DNA of 64,000 bases, taken from contig NZ_VDUX01000002.1 in assembly GCF_008039565.1 (NCBI RefSeq), forward strand, positions 310,001 through 374,000, given 5' to 3'. Positions within the stretch are counted from its first letter, which is position 1. The number at the start of each line of letters is the position of its first letter. Below the pieces are notes generated by a model. That model did not search any database and was not told where the DNA came from. It saw only the letters and a program-made list of their open reading frames with translations. Below are positions 9,256 to 17,930 of this stretch, piece by piece. The DNA is from Aeromicrobium terrae (GTDB lineage Bacteria; Actinomycetota; Actinomycetes; Propionibacteriales; Nocardioidaceae). The translations under genes and the position numbers were made by a program.

Positions 9256-10359
9256 ATGAGCGTCGGGCCGCTCGACGAGTACCCGATCCACCAGCTGCCG
9301 CTGCCGGTCACCTGGGCCGGGCTCAGCGACCGGAACTTCTACGACCGCTGCTACCTCAACGCGCACGACCGCACCGGCGACATCTTCGTCATCAGCGGCC
9401 TCGGCTACTACCCCAACCTCGGCGTGAAGGACGCGTTCTTCCTGGTCAGGCGCGGTGACGAGCAGACCGCCGTGCACCTCTCCGACGCCATCGACGACGA
9501 CCGGCTCCAGCAGCACGTCGGCGGGTACCGGGTCGAGGTCGTCGAGCCGCTGCGGAAGCTCCGCCTCGTGCTCGAGGAGACCGAGGGCATCGCCTGCGAC
9601 CTGACCTGGGAGGGCTCGTTCGACGTCCTGCAGGAGCAGCCGCACGTCATGCGGGCCGGCAGCCGGGTCACGCTCGACGCGCAGCGGTTCGCCCAGGTCG
9701 GCACCTGGAGCGGGTCCATCGCGATCGACGGCGAGGAGATCGCGGTCAGTCCGGACACCTGGGTCGGCACACGCGACCGCTCGTGGGGCATCCGCCCGTC
9801 CGGCGAGCCGGCGCCACCGGGCGCCCCAGCGGACCCCGAGTTCGAGGGCATGTGGTGGCTCTACGTGCCGATGCGGTTCGACGACTTCGCCGTCGTGCTG
9901 ATCGTCCAGGAGGAACCGGACGGGTTCCGCACCCTGAACGACTGCACGCGGATCTGGGCCGACGGACGCGTGGAACAGCTCGGCTGGCCGCGCGTCGAGA
10001 TCGCGTACACGTCGGGCACGCGCATCCCGACCGGCGCGACGATCCACTGCACCACGCCGGAGGGCAAAGCTCTCGTGCTCGAGGTGGAGTCCAGGCTGGC
10101 TGTGCCGCTGCACGTCGGCGGCGGCTACGGCGGCGACTCCGACTGGGGCCACGGGGTCTGGAAGGGCCCGGGCTTCACAGAGCGGGTCACCTACGACATG
10201 ACCAGCCCCGACGTCGCCGGCCGCGTGATGTTCGGCGTCATCGACCACGTGGGCCGTGCGGTGTGCGACGGTGCGGAGGGATGGGGCCTGTTCGAGCACG
10301 GCGCCATCGGCCGGCACGACCCGAGCGGCTTCGCCGACTTCTTCGACCTCGCTCCCTGA
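9256..10359 (+). CDS. Lipocalin/hydratase-like hypothetical protein
   Basis: This 367-residue cytoplasmic protein starts MSVGPLDEYPIHQLP and contains FYDRCYLNAHDR, a mid-protein WVGTRDRSWGIRP and EGMWWLYVPMRFDDFAVV. The layout resembles the tandem beta-barrel proteins annotated as DUF7064/7065 or hydroxyneurosporene-synthase-like. Such genes lie near sterol and fatty-acid catabolic genes in actinobacteria. The catalytic role is unknown. Its place between a phosphotransferase and an aldehyde dehydrogenase behind a KstR-type site suggests lipid or steroid metabolism; that is inference. Confidence 0.65.
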   Translation: MSVGPLDEYPIHQLPLPVTWAGLSDRNFYDRCYLNAHDRTGDIFVISGLGYYPNLGVKDAFFLVRRGDEQTAVHLSDAIDDDRLQQHVGGYRVEVVEPLRKLRLVLEETEGIACDLTWEGSFDVLQEQPHVMRAGSRVTLDAQRFAQVGTWSGSIAIDGEEIAVSPDTWVGTRDRSWGIRPSGEPAPPGAPADPEFEGMWWLYVPMRFDDFAVVLIVQEEPDGFRTLNDCTRIWADGRVEQLGWPRVEIAYTSGTRIPTGATIHCTTPEGKALVLEVESRLAVPLHVGGGYGGDSDWGHGVWKGPGFTERVTYDMTSPDVAGRVMFGVIDHVGRAVCDGAEGWGLFEHGAIGRHDPSGFADFFDLAP

Positions 10360-10369
10360 GGAGGGAACC

Positions 10370-11824
10370 ATGACTCTCGACCGCGACGCCTTCTTCATCG
10401 GCGGCGAGTGGGCCGCGCCCGCGTCGGACCAGCTGCTCCAGGTGGTGTCCCCCCACAGCGAGGAGGTGGTGGCGCGGGTCCCGGAGGGCACGGCCGCCGA
10501 CATCGACGCCGCCGTCGCCGCCGCCCGGACCGCGTTCGACGAGGGGCCATGGCCGCGGATGACGCCGGCCGAGCGCATCGCCGTCGTCGAGGCGTTCTCC
10601 GGCCTGTACGCCGCGAACCTCGAGCAGATGGCCGGCCTGATCACGACCGAGATGGGCTCGCCGACGTCGTTCTCGAACCTCGCCCAGTCGCCCGCCCCGT
10701 GGATGCAGATCGAGGCGTTCCTCGCCGTGGCGCGCGAGTTCCCGTGGGAGGAGGCGCGGACCGGAGCGCTCGGCTCCGACGTGATCGTCCGGCACGAGCC
10801 GGTCGGCGTCGTGGCCGCGATCCCACCGTGGAACGTCCCGCAGTTCACGATCATGTCCAAGCTCGTGCCGGCGCTGCTGGCGGGCTGCACGGTCGTGGTG
10901 AAGCCGGCGCCGGAGTCGCCGCTCGACCCGTACCTGATGGCCGAGCTGCTGCAGGAGGCCGGCGTGCCGCCGGGCGTCGTGAACATCGTCGCGGCCGGGC
11001 GCGAGGCCGGTGCCCACCTCGTGGCGCACCCCGGCGTCGACAAGGTCGCGTTCACCGGCTCGACCGCCGCGGGGCGTGCGATCGGCGCGGTCTGCGGGGA
11101 GCAGCTGAAGCGGGTCAGCCTCGAGCTGGGCGGCAAGTCCGCCGCCATCGTGCTCGACGACGCGGACCTCGGCCCGACGATGGAGGGCCTGAAGTTCGTC
11201 GCGCTGATGAACTCCGGCCAGGCCTGCGTCGCGCAGACGCGGATCCTGGCCAGCCGGAGCAACTACGACGCCGTCGTCGACGCGCTCGCCGAGACGGTGT
11301 CCGCGATGACCGTGGGCGACCCGGCCGACCCGGCGACGGAGATCGGACCGATGGTCGCGCAGCGCCAGCAGGAGCGGGTGGAGAAGTACATCGCGCTCGG
11401 CCAGGAGGAGGGCGCCCGCGTCGTCACCGGCGGTCTCGGCATGCCGGACGGCCTGGACCGCGGCTGGTACGTGCGGCCCACGGTCTTCGCCGACGTCGAC
11501 AACGGCATGCGCATCGCGCAGGAGGAGATCTTCGGGCCCGTGCTGTCGGTGATCCCCTACGACGACGTGGACGACGCCGTCCGCATCGCCAACGACTCCG
11601 ACTACGGCCTGGCCGGCACGGTCTGGACGTCGGACGCCGAGGCCGGGCTCGACGTCGCCCGCCGCGTCCGCACCGGCACCTACGGCGTGAACACCTACAC
11701 GATGGACTTCGCCGCCCCGTTCGGCGGCTTCAAGGCGTCGGGCGTCGGGCGCGAGTTCGGTCCCGAGGGGCTGGCGCAGTACACCGAGGTGAAGTCGATC
11801 TACACGCCGCTGCCGGAGGGCTGA
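10370..11824 (+). CDS. NAD(P)-dependent aldehyde dehydrogenase
   Basis: This 484-residue ALDH-superfamily enzyme oxidises an aldehyde to the acid. Seen in order: PWNVPQFTIMSKLVPALLAG (nucleotide region), GSTAAGRAI (Rossmann motif), the catalytic Glu motif LELGGKS, the catalytic Cys in MNSGQACVAQTRI, and the EEIFGPVLSVIPYD segment. It starts at ATG 10370 behind GGAGGG, 10 bp after the preceding stop. Its closest feel is the Rv0768/AldA group of actinobacterial lipid catabolism. The substrate is not deducible. Confidence 0.93.
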   Translation: MTLDRDAFFIGGEWAAPASDQLLQVVSPHSEEVVARVPEGTAADIDAAVAAARTAFDEGPWPRMTPAERIAVVEAFSGLYAANLEQMAGLITTEMGSPTSFSNLAQSPAPWMQIEAFLAVAREFPWEEARTGALGSDVIVRHEPVGVVAAIPPWNVPQFTIMSKLVPALLAGCTVVVKPAPESPLDPYLMAELLQEAGVPPGVVNIVAAGREAGAHLVAHPGVDKVAFTGSTAAGRAIGAVCGEQLKRVSLELGGKSAAIVLDDADLGPTMEGLKFVALMNSGQACVAQTRILASRSNYDAVVDALAETVSAMTVGDPADPATEIGPMVAQRQQERVEKYIALGQEEGARVVTGGLGMPDGLDRGWYVRPTVFADVDNGMRIAQEEIFGPVLSVIPYDDVDDAVRIANDSDYGLAGTVWTSDAEAGLDVARRVRTGTYGVNTYTMDFAAPFGGFKASGVGREFGPEGLAQYTEVKSIYTPLPEG

Positions 11825-11828
11825 GCGC

Positions 11829-12539
11829 GTGGAGAAGGTCATCGTCCTGCTGCGGCGGGCGGATGCCGACGACGCGTGGTGCGAGCGCCTGCGCGGACCG
11901 GTGGCGGACGAGCTGCTGGAGCTCGGGTTCCCGGGCGTCACCGTCAACGTGCGCGACGCGGAGGTGCGCGACCCCGTCATCACCCTGACGGTGCTGGACC
12001 CGCCGGTGATGGCGCTGGTGAACCTCTGGACGCAGCAGTCGTACGGCGAGGACGTGCAGGCGGCCCTCGCGCTGCTGGCCAAGGAGTGCGACGACGTCGC
12101 CGCGTACCTGGTGACCGAGTCCGCTCCCCTGCCGCCGCCCCGGACCGAGCCGGGCGAGCGGGCGGACGCGCTGGCCAACGTCGCCCTGCTGCGCCGGCCG
12201 GCCGAGCTGGACGAGCAGACCTGGCTGGACCGCTGGCACCTCGACCACACCCCCGTCGCGATCGAGACGCAGTCGACGTTCGGCTACGTGCAGAACGCCG
12301 TCGTGCGGGCACTCACGCCGGACGCGCCGGTGGTCGCGGCGGTCGTCGAGGAGCTGTTCCCGATGGCGGCGGTCGGTGACCTCGCGGCGTTCTTCGGCGC
12401 GGCCGACGACGCCGACCTGCAGTCCCGGATGGAGCGGATGATGGCGAGTATCGCCCGGTTCGGTGCGGACCGGGACGTCGACACCATCCCGACCAGCCGC
12501 TACGTGCTGCGCAGCCCGTTCACAGACGGTGCAGCGTGA
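11829..12539 (+). CDS. EthD-domain protein
   Basis: The product is 236 residues from a GTG start at 11829, 4 bp after the aldehyde dehydrogenase stop. It has the dimeric alpha+beta barrel traits of EthD-type proteins; DEQTWLDRWHLDHTPVAIETQ (residues ~124-144) is the clearest match. EthD proteins accompany oxidative degradation operons with poorly defined roles. It is the last gene of the putative KstR-regulated run and overlaps the converging phosphoesterase by 20 bp. Confidence 0.75.
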   Translation: MEKVIVLLRRADADDAWCERLRGPVADELLELGFPGVTVNVRDAEVRDPVITLTVLDPPVMALVNLWTQQSYGEDVQAALALLAKECDDVAAYLVTESAPLPPPRTEPGERADALANVALLRRPAELDEQTWLDRWHLDHTPVAIETQSTFGYVQNAVVRALTPDAPVVAAVVEELFPMAAVGDLAAFFGAADDADLQSRMERMMASIARFGADRDVDTIPTSRYVLRSPFTDGAA

Positions 12540-13011
12540 CGTCGACGAGCTCGCCGCCGGCGATCTCGGCCGTCATGTACGTGCAGTAGGGCTCCCGGCG
12601 CCGGTCGGTGGGCGACCCGGGGTTGAGCAGGCGCATGCCGTTCTCGGCCGTCGTGTCCCACGGGATGTGGCTGTGGCCGAAGACGAGGACGTCCAGGTCC
12701 GGGTAGGCGGCCGCCATCCGACGTTCTCGGTTCGCCTTCTGGCCGGTCTCGTGCACCACGCCGATTCGGACGCCGTCGAGCGTCACCGTGGCGACCTCGG
12801 GCAGCACGGCGCGCAGGTCGTCGCCGTCGTTGTTGCCCCAGCAGGCGACCAGCCGCTTCGACCGTGCGTCGAGCGCCTCGAACAGCGCGAGCGTCATCCA
12901 GTCGCCGGCGTGGATCACGACGTCCGCGGCGTCGACCTCGTCCCAGAGCCTCGCGGGCAGGTCACGGGCGCGGGTCGGCACGTGCGTGTCCGACATCAGG
13001 AGCAGCCTCAC
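12520..13011 (-). CDS. YfcE/MJ0936-type metallophosphoesterase
   Basis: This 163-residue calcineurin-like phosphoesterase has all metal motifs: MSDTHVP at the N-terminus, HAGDW, GNNDGDD, HETG and GHSHIPW. Small stand-alone members of this group hydrolyse phosphodiesters such as model bis-pNPP or 2',3'-cyclic nucleotides; the natural substrate is uncertain. It lies directly downstream of the GAF-ANTAR gene (10-bp gap) on the minus strand and may be co-transcribed with it. Confidence 0.88.
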   Translation of the reverse strand: MRLLLMSDTHVPTRARDLPARLWDEVDAADVVIHAGDWMTLALFEALDARSKRLVACWGNNDGDDLRAVLPEVATVTLDGVRIGVVHETGQKANRERRMAAAYPDLDVLVFGHSHIPWDTTAENGMRLLNPGSPTDRRREPYCTYMTAEIAGGELVDVTLHRL

Positions 13012-13021
13012 CGGACCACTG

Positions 13022-13711
13022 TCACAGAGCCGGCTCGTGCCGTCCGAGCTGGTCGGTGTTCTCGATGATCTCCGCCGCGATCTTCACGAGCTTGGTGTTG
13101 GTGTCCTGCGACAGCCGCTTCAGGTAGGCGAAGGCCTGGTCGGCGTCGATGCCGAACGAGCTCATCAGCAGGCCCTCGGCCTGCCCGATGACGGTGCGGT
13201 GGGACAGCGCCGTCCGCAGACCCTCGCGCTCCGTGACGTTCGCGATGGCGACGGACGCGTGCGTGGCGAGCCAGGAGATGACGGCGGCATCGTCGTCGTC
13301 GAAGGCGTCGACCCCGCGGGCGTAGACGTTGAGCGACCCGATGCGACGCGTGCTGGTCTCCAGGGTCGAGCTGATGACGCTGTGGAACCCGATGTCCGCC
13401 GCCGCCCGTCCCCACCGCGGCCATCGCTCGTCGGCCCGGGTGTCGCGCACGAGGTAGGTGGCGTCGCCGCCTTCCAGAGCGGCCAGGCACGGCCCCTCTC
13501 CGAGCTCGGCCTGGAGCTGGTGGGCCGCCTCGATGTCGTCGCTGGTGTCGGCGATGGTCTCGACCGCGCCGCCGCGGACCACCATCAGACCGGCTCCGTC
13601 GGCCGCCACCGACAGCCGCGCATAGCTCGCGATCGTGTCGGCCGTCTCGGCCGGCGTCTCGGCGTCGTGCAGCTCCATCGCCATCGAGGCGATCAGGTCG
13701 TTCAGCGTCAT
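13022..13711 (-). CDS. GAF-ANTAR transcription antitermination regulator
   Basis: The product is 229 residues. A GAF sensor domain covers about residues 10-150 (ASYARLSVAADGAGLMV, GEGPCLAAL). A C-terminal three-helix ANTAR domain follows (SHRTVIGQAEGLLMSSFGIDADQAFAYLKRLSQ), which binds paired RNA hairpins to allow readthrough. ATG 13711 (MTLNDLIASMAMEL) is chosen over the in-frame GTG 13759 because homologous GAF-ANTAR proteins begin close to the first GAF helix. Targets and ligand are unknown. The 238 bp up to the HNH gene hold its promoter and no other gene. Confidence 0.88.
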   Translation of the reverse strand: MTLNDLIASMAMELHDAETPAETADTIASYARLSVAADGAGLMVVRGGAVETIADTSDDIEAAHQLQAELGEGPCLAALEGGDATYLVRDTRADERWPRWGRAAADIGFHSVISSTLETSTRRIGSLNVYARGVDAFDDDDAAVISWLATHASVAIANVTEREGLRTALSHRTVIGQAEGLLMSSFGIDADQAFAYLKRLSQDTNTKLVKIAAEIIENTDQLGRHEPAL

Positions 13712-13949
13712 GCGGTCGTGCGCTTTCGTCCATGCCGTTCGCGGGGCGCGACGGGACACCAGAATCCCATCTGATCATTCTTCGGTGTCAGCGATTCTGT
13801 GGATTGCCGCCGGCGACGACGCCGAGACCGACCGCCCGTCGTCCTTCGAGCCGCCCGCGTAGTGCCGTTCTTCAGCACGCGCTGACCCGCGCGTGGACAA
13901 CGTGCGGTCGTCGAATCGGGTTGTCGGTGGGGGTGCCTAGGTTGGAGGT

Positions 13950-15152
13950 ATGACCAGGTCAGAGCACGTCTCGGCGGATCGGCTGACCGATCTTGCGCGT
14001 GCTCGCGCGGCCGCGGAGGCGACTGAGTGGTCAGGCATGCTGCAGTACGCCGATCAGGCCGAGGCCGCGATCCAGGCGTCGCAGTGGTCGCCGATGGTCA
14101 AGCAGATGAACGTCGCGGCGATCGCGTTGGAGATCGGCACCGCGATGGGGCTGTCGGAAGGTCAGGTGCATCGCCGTCTCTCGGTGGCTCGTCGGGTCCG
14201 TGACAGCGCGCCGTTGACCTGGCTGGCGTTCCGCGACGGGCGAGTGGACGCGGTCCGGCTGATGATCATCTCCGACGGGATCGACAAGCTGAAGCGCGAC
14301 GCGTCGATCGTGCGGCTCGATCAGCGGGTCGTGACGTACGCCGAGACCCACACCACCGCCCAGCTGCGGCAGTGGGTGCGCCGCTTCATCGCCCGCGTCG
14401 AGCCCGACGAGCACGAGAAGCGCGCCGAGGACGAACGGAAGACGCGCCGGGTCGACGCCCTCCACGGCGAGGACGGCATGGGGTTCCTCGACGCCAAGCT
14501 GCCGTCCTACCTGCTGGCCGCGATCGACAAGCGGTTGATCAAGGAAGCCAAGGCCCTCGGCGCCGACGACCCCCGGACCCTCCAGCAACGCCGCGCCGAC
14601 CTCCTCGCCGCCTGGCTCACCACCAACAAAGCCGGCGAGCCCGCGATCCACGCCGACATCGCCGTCACCATCCCCGCCGCGTCGTTGGCCGGCGTGAACG
14701 ACGACCCGATCGTCTCCGCCGACGGAGACTGGGTCATCCCGGCCGCCTGGATCTCAGACCTAGTCGCCAACGGCAACACGCTCTGGCACCGGATCATCAC
14801 CGATGGCGCCGGCCACACCCTCGACCACACCTACCTCGGACGCTTCGCCCCCGAGACCGTCAAGAAGGCCATCGCCTACCGCGACGCCACCTGCCAAGCC
14901 CCCGGCTGCACCAGACCCGCCGACCAGTGCGACACCGACCACCGCATCCCGCACCCCACCGGACCGACCTCCGGCACGAACCTCTGGGCGCTGTGCCGAC
15001 GACATCACCAGCAGAAGGGCCACCAAGTCATCCGCTGGCTCCTGCCCTCCGGACGCGAAGCACCCGCCGAGACCGCAGCCCACTCACCACCCATCGAGGA
15101 CCTCTCCTGGATGGAGCACCAGCTCGCCGACTTCCTCGTCGACCCGAGCTAG
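13950..15152 (+). CDS. DUF222/HNH endonuclease-like protein (13E12 family)
   Basis: This 400-residue protein has an N-terminal DUF222 domain (residues ~1-290, with LSEGQVHRRLSVARRV) and a C-terminal HNH domain: CQAPGCTRPADQCDTDHR, then NLWALCRRHHQQKG. It shows two Cys pairs and the DHR/H-N-H catalytic residues. These are multicopy actinobacterial genes of unknown role, often considered mobile or phage-associated. The last third is unusually C-rich at third positions and its other frames stay open, common for this family. GGAGG precedes the ATG. No inverted repeats flank it. Confidence 0.85.
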   Translation: MTRSEHVSADRLTDLARARAAAEATEWSGMLQYADQAEAAIQASQWSPMVKQMNVAAIALEIGTAMGLSEGQVHRRLSVARRVRDSAPLTWLAFRDGRVDAVRLMIISDGIDKLKRDASIVRLDQRVVTYAETHTTAQLRQWVRRFIARVEPDEHEKRAEDERKTRRVDALHGEDGMGFLDAKLPSYLLAAIDKRLIKEAKALGADDPRTLQQRRADLLAAWLTTNKAGEPAIHADIAVTIPAASLAGVNDDPIVSADGDWVIPAAWISDLVANGNTLWHRIITDGAGHTLDHTYLGRFAPETVKKAIAYRDATCQAPGCTRPADQCDTDHRIPHPTGPTSGTNLWALCRRHHQQKGHQVIRWLLPSGREAPAETAAHSPPIEDLSWMEHQLADFLVDPS

Positions 15153-15171
15153 CGTTCAGTAGATTCCCCGT

Positions 15172-15561
15172 ATGACCGAACCGACCAAGCCAGAAGGCAA
15201 CGCCGCCGTGGTCACCGAGTTCCTGGACGCTCTGGCCGCCCCTGACACGGACCGCGCTCTCTCCTTGCTCGCGCCCGACATCGAGTGGCGCAACACCGGG
15301 TTGCCCACCTTCCGGGGTGGACGCGTCTTCGCGATGTTGCGGGACATGGAGAAGCGCGGCGTCGGCTTCGCCGTGGACGTGCACGCCATCGCCGAGCAGG
15401 GCGACGTCGTGCTGACCGACCGCACGGACTACCTCTGGAAGGGCCGACTCAAGACCGGGTTCTGGGTTCGGGGCACGTTCACCGTCCGCGACGGGCTCAT
15501 CACCGTGTGGGACGACGCCTTCAGCCTCGGGAACCTTCTGAAGGGGTTCGTGAAGCACTGA
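15172..15561 (+). CDS. Limonene-epoxide hydrolase-like (NTF2 fold) protein
   Basis: This 129-residue protein has the LEH signature of one-step epoxide hydrolases: VVTEFLDALAAPDTDRALSLLAPDIEWRNTGLPTFRGG, then ADV/TDRTDYLWKGRL and RDGLITVWDD. An Arg-Asp pair required for LEH catalysis appears to be present (DRTD and WDD), though the assignment is by eye. Mycobacterial relatives (Rv2740-like) hydrolyse sterol or fatty-acid epoxides. It ends 4 bp before the tRNA gene on the opposite strand. Confidence 0.75.
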   Translation: MTEPTKPEGNAAVVTEFLDALAAPDTDRALSLLAPDIEWRNTGLPTFRGGRVFAMLRDMEKRGVGFAVDVHAIAEQGDVVLTDRTDYLWKGRLKTGFWVRGTFTVRDGLITVWDDAFSLGNLLKGFVKH

Positions 15562-15565
15562 CCTG

Positions 15566-15647
15566 TGGCTCCCCGGGTAGGAGTCGAACCTACGTCGCTA
15601 GTCCTGATTCAAAGTCAGGCGGGCCCTGCCGGCAGACCAACCGGGGA
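15566..15647 (-). tRNA. tRNA-Gln(TTG), irregular
   Basis: The 82 nt include an encoded CCA. The acceptor stem is TCCCCGG/CCGGGGA with U1-A72 and discriminator G73, both usual for Gln tRNAs. The anticodon stem is CCTGA/TCAGG with loop CTTTGAA, so the anticodon TTG is at 15610-15612. The T arm GTAGG-TTCGACT-CCTAC is normal. Oddities: the nearly universal A14 is T, the D arm region is 19 nt, and the variable region is 9 nt instead of 4-5. It could be a functional but divergent tRNA or one copy damaged by an insertion event. Confidence 0.72.
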
Positions 15648-15692
15648 TCGATATGAAGTTTGGGCCCGCCAGGCGGGGCAGCACCCACATTG

Positions 15693-15712
15693 GCCGGCAG
15701 ACCAACCGGGGA
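15693..15712. repeat. Duplicate of tRNA-Gln 5' end
   Basis: Twenty bases are identical to 15628-15647, the first 20 nt of the tRNA-Gln gene, and repeat in the same orientation 65 bp upstream of it. The sequence in between (15648-15692) has a degenerate resemblance to the D/anticodon region. This looks like a decayed partial tandem copy or a footprint of recombination at the tRNA. Confidence 0.7.
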
Positions 15713-15715
15713 ATG

Positions 15716-15740
15716 GTCGCTTCGACATGCTCAACGACCG
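15716..15740. repeat. Degenerate REP-like unit
   Basis: TTCGACATGCTCAACGACC (15721-15739) matches, with one change, the arm-plus-loop TTCGACAAGCTCAACGACC of the palindrome inside the ABC-F gene at 18633-18672. Only one arm is present. It lies next to the tRNA duplicate, just after the tam stop codon. Confidence 0.55.
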
Positions 15741-15745
15741 TGTTC

Positions 15746-16510
15746 TCAGGCTACCGGTGACGCGACGGCGAACGTGCGAGCGAACGGCAGCACGGTGCCC
15801 CAGGGTCGTTGCGGGTAGGCGAGGCGCAGGGCGGCCTTGTAGTCGGCGACGAACTCCTCGCGGAGGCCGTCCGGGAGGGCCTGGAGGATCGGTCGGGCGC
15901 CGGTGCCGGAGATCCAGGAGAACACCGGGTCGTCGCCCTCGAGGACGTGCAGGTAGGTGGTCTCCCAGGCGTCGACGGACCAGCCCTTCTCGGTGAACAG
16001 CTCCAGGTAGTCGTGCGGGCCGCGGCCGCGGCGGTCGTGCAGGCCCTCGGTGTGCTCGGCGTACGGCGGGCGCGACGAGACCTCGTGCAGCAGCCGGTGG
16101 CTCGGGGCGTCGCCGTTGTTGGGCACCTGGACCGCGAAGGCACCGCCCCGCGAGACGTGGTCGGCGAGACGCGAGACGACGCGCAGGTCGTCCGGGACCC
16201 ACTGGAACAGCGCGTTGGAGATGATCAGGTCCACCGGTCCGTCGGGCGACCACTCCGCGACGTCGGCCAGGACATACTCGGCGTCGCCACGTGCCTGGGC
16301 GTCGGCGATCATCTCCGGTGACGAGTCCACGCCGACGATCGAGGCGTCGGGCCAGCGGTCGCGCAGCACGGCGGTCAGGTGGCCGGGTCCGCACCCGAGG
16401 TCGACGATCGTGCGCGGCTCGAGCCGGATCCGGGCGAGCAGGTCGAAGTACGGGCGCGACCGGTCGTCCTCGTGGCGGAGGTAGAGAGTGGGATCCCAGG
16501 TCGCGGTCAC
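15746..16510 (-). CDS. tam: Trans-aconitate 2-methyltransferase
   Basis: This 254-residue SAM-dependent methyltransferase starts at GTG 16510 (MTATWDPTLYLRHEDDRSRP). It has the SAM-binding motif IVDLGCGPGHLTAVL, the acidic GVDSSPEM loop, and the LIISNALFQWVPDD segment shared by Tam enzymes, which methylate trans-aconitate formed spontaneously from cis-aconitate. The start overlaps the upstream amidase stop by 4 bp. It ends 4-7 bp before a degenerate REP unit and the tRNA-Gln region. Confidence 0.9.
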   Translation of the reverse strand: MTATWDPTLYLRHEDDRSRPYFDLLARIRLEPRTIVDLGCGPGHLTAVLRDRWPDASIVGVDSSPEMIADAQARGDAEYVLADVAEWSPDGPVDLIISNALFQWVPDDLRVVSRLADHVSRGGAFAVQVPNNGDAPSHRLLHEVSSRPPYAEHTEGLHDRRGRGPHDYLELFTEKGWSVDAWETTYLHVLEGDDPVFSWISGTGARPILQALPDGLREEFVADYKAALRLAYPQRPWGTVLPFARTFAVASPVA

Positions 16511-17856
16511 GTGAGACTCCTCTCGAGCTGACCCGCCAGGGAGATCAGCCGGACGTCGTCGCCACGGCGGGCGATCAGCTGGACGGCGAGCGGGAGACCG
16601 TCGGGCGTGCGGCCGACCGGCATGGAGACCGCGGGCGTGCCGGCGTGGTTCCACTGGGCCGTGTACGGGTAGAAGGAGTTCATCGCGAGCACGAGGCGGA
16701 GGCCGCCCTTGCCGTCGAAGTGCCCGACGGGCAGCGCCGGGCCGCTCATCACCGGCGTGAGCAGCACGTCGACGCCGAGGTCGTCGTGCACGGTGGACCC
16801 CCAGCGCTCGCCGGCGCGGATCGCGCGGGTGACGGCGCGCGGACCGAAGACGCGGGCCAACCGCGCCACCTGGCGGGTCCGCCGCTCGAGCTTCTCGGGG
16901 TCGTCGACGGTCAGGGTGCTGTCGCGGATGCCGGCGAGGTAGCGGACGGTCAGCTGCTTGGCGTCCAGGCCGTACGGAATGGTCACGTCGGTGACGTCGT
17001 GCCCGGCGTCGGAGAGCTTGGCGGCCGCGTGGTCCATCGCCTGCTTGACCGCGGGGTCGAGGGGCAGCGCGCGGGTGGCGGCCGACGCGCTGGTGGAGAC
17101 GCCGATCCGCAGCGGCTCCGGATCGCGCGCGGCCGCGTCGACGAGCGGCCCGTCGAAGTGCCCGAACGTGTCGAGGAACAGGGCCGAGTCGGCCACCCGC
17201 GCCGCGAGGCCGCCCTGGGTGGAGAGCCCGTGCCAGCCGCCGGAGCTCGGCATCGTGCCGTGCGTCGGCTTGAAGCCCACCAGCCCACAGCAGGCGGCAG
17301 GGATCCGGATCGAGCCCGCCCCGTCAGACGCCGTGGCGATGCTGACGGCGCCCGACGCGACCAGAGCCGCGGAACCGCCGGACGAGCCGCCGGGCGTGTG
17401 GTCGAGGTGGTGCGGGTTGCGGGTGATGCCGAACGCGTCGGACTCGGTGAACCCGTAGATCGCGAGCTCCGGCAGCGTCGTCGTCGCGACGGGCACCATG
17501 CCGGCCGCCCTGATCGCCGCGACGAGCTCGGTGTCCGCGCTCGCGACGGTGCTGATCGACCGACTCCCCCGCGCGGTGACGTGCCCCTCGACGTCGAGGT
17601 CGTTCTTGATCGCGATGGGCACGCCGAGCAGCGGCCCGTCCTCGCCCTCCGCGCGGCGCCGATCGGCCTCGGCGGCGGCGTCGAAGGCCTCGTCCGCGAG
17701 CAGCTCGACGACCGCGTTGAGGCGGGCGTTCTCGCGCTCGACGGCCGCGAGCGTCGCGACGGTCAGGTCGCGGGAGCTGAGCTCCTTCGCCCGGAGCAGC
17801 GCCGCCTGCTGGGTGGGGCCGGCGGCGAGGATCTCGCTCATCGAGTCGGCTTCCAT
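16507..17856 (-). CDS. Amidase-signature hydrolase
   Basis: This 449-residue enzyme of the amidase-signature family hydrolyses carboxamides by a Lys-cisSer-Ser triad. Visible are K84 in GVPIAIKNDLD, the serines of TPGGSSGGSAALVASG and the nucleophile S182 in SDGAGSIRIPA. The substrate is unknown; the absence of a partner rules against GatA. ATG 17856 is used; ATG 17841 (MSEILAAG), preceded by GGAAG, is an equally good start. It overlaps tam by 4 bp. The gene is divergent from marR across a MarR-type palindrome, so it is a likely target of that regulator. Confidence 0.88.
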   Translation of the reverse strand: MEADSMSEILAAGPTQQAALLRAKELSSRDLTVATLAAVERENARLNAVVELLADEAFDAAAEADRRRAEGEDGPLLGVPIAIKNDLDVEGHVTARGSRSISTVASADTELVAAIRAAGMVPVATTTLPELAIYGFTESDAFGITRNPHHLDHTPGGSSGGSAALVASGAVSIATASDGAGSIRIPAACCGLVGFKPTHGTMPSSGGWHGLSTQGGLAARVADSALFLDTFGHFDGPLVDAAARDPEPLRIGVSTSASAATRALPLDPAVKQAMDHAAAKLSDAGHDVTDVTIPYGLDAKQLTVRYLAGIRDSTLTVDDPEKLERRTRQVARLARVFGPRAVTRAIRAGERWGSTVHDDLGVDVLLTPVMSGPALPVGHFDGKGGLRLVLAMNSFYPYTAQWNHAGTPAVSMPVGRTPDGLPLAVQLIARRGDDVRLISLAGQLERSLT

Positions 17857-17890
17857 GACCGGAACGCTACGCCGGTCGCCGCCGCCAAAC

Positions 17891-17908
17891 AATCTCGACA
17901 TCAAGATT
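17891..17908. promoter_or_regulatory. MarR-type operator palindrome
   Basis: AATCTCGACATCAAGATT is an 8-2-8 inverted repeat with one mismatch, of the ATCTTGA-n2-TCAAGAT kind bound by many MarR dimers. It lies between the divergent amidase (start 17856) and marR (start 17931), where it could block both promoters. Confidence 0.6.
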
Positions 17909-17930
17909 CTTGACGAACTACCATGAACGG

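Noticed and set aside
13950..15152. HNH/DUF222 gene as part of a mobile intron or homing element
   Set aside because: No flanking inverted or direct repeats and no interrupted host gene were found; it is left as a stand-alone 13E12-type gene.
15648..15715. Second tRNA gene upstream of tRNA-Gln
   Set aside because: Only the first 20 nt match; no anticodon or T arm can be folded, so it is listed as a repeat fragment.
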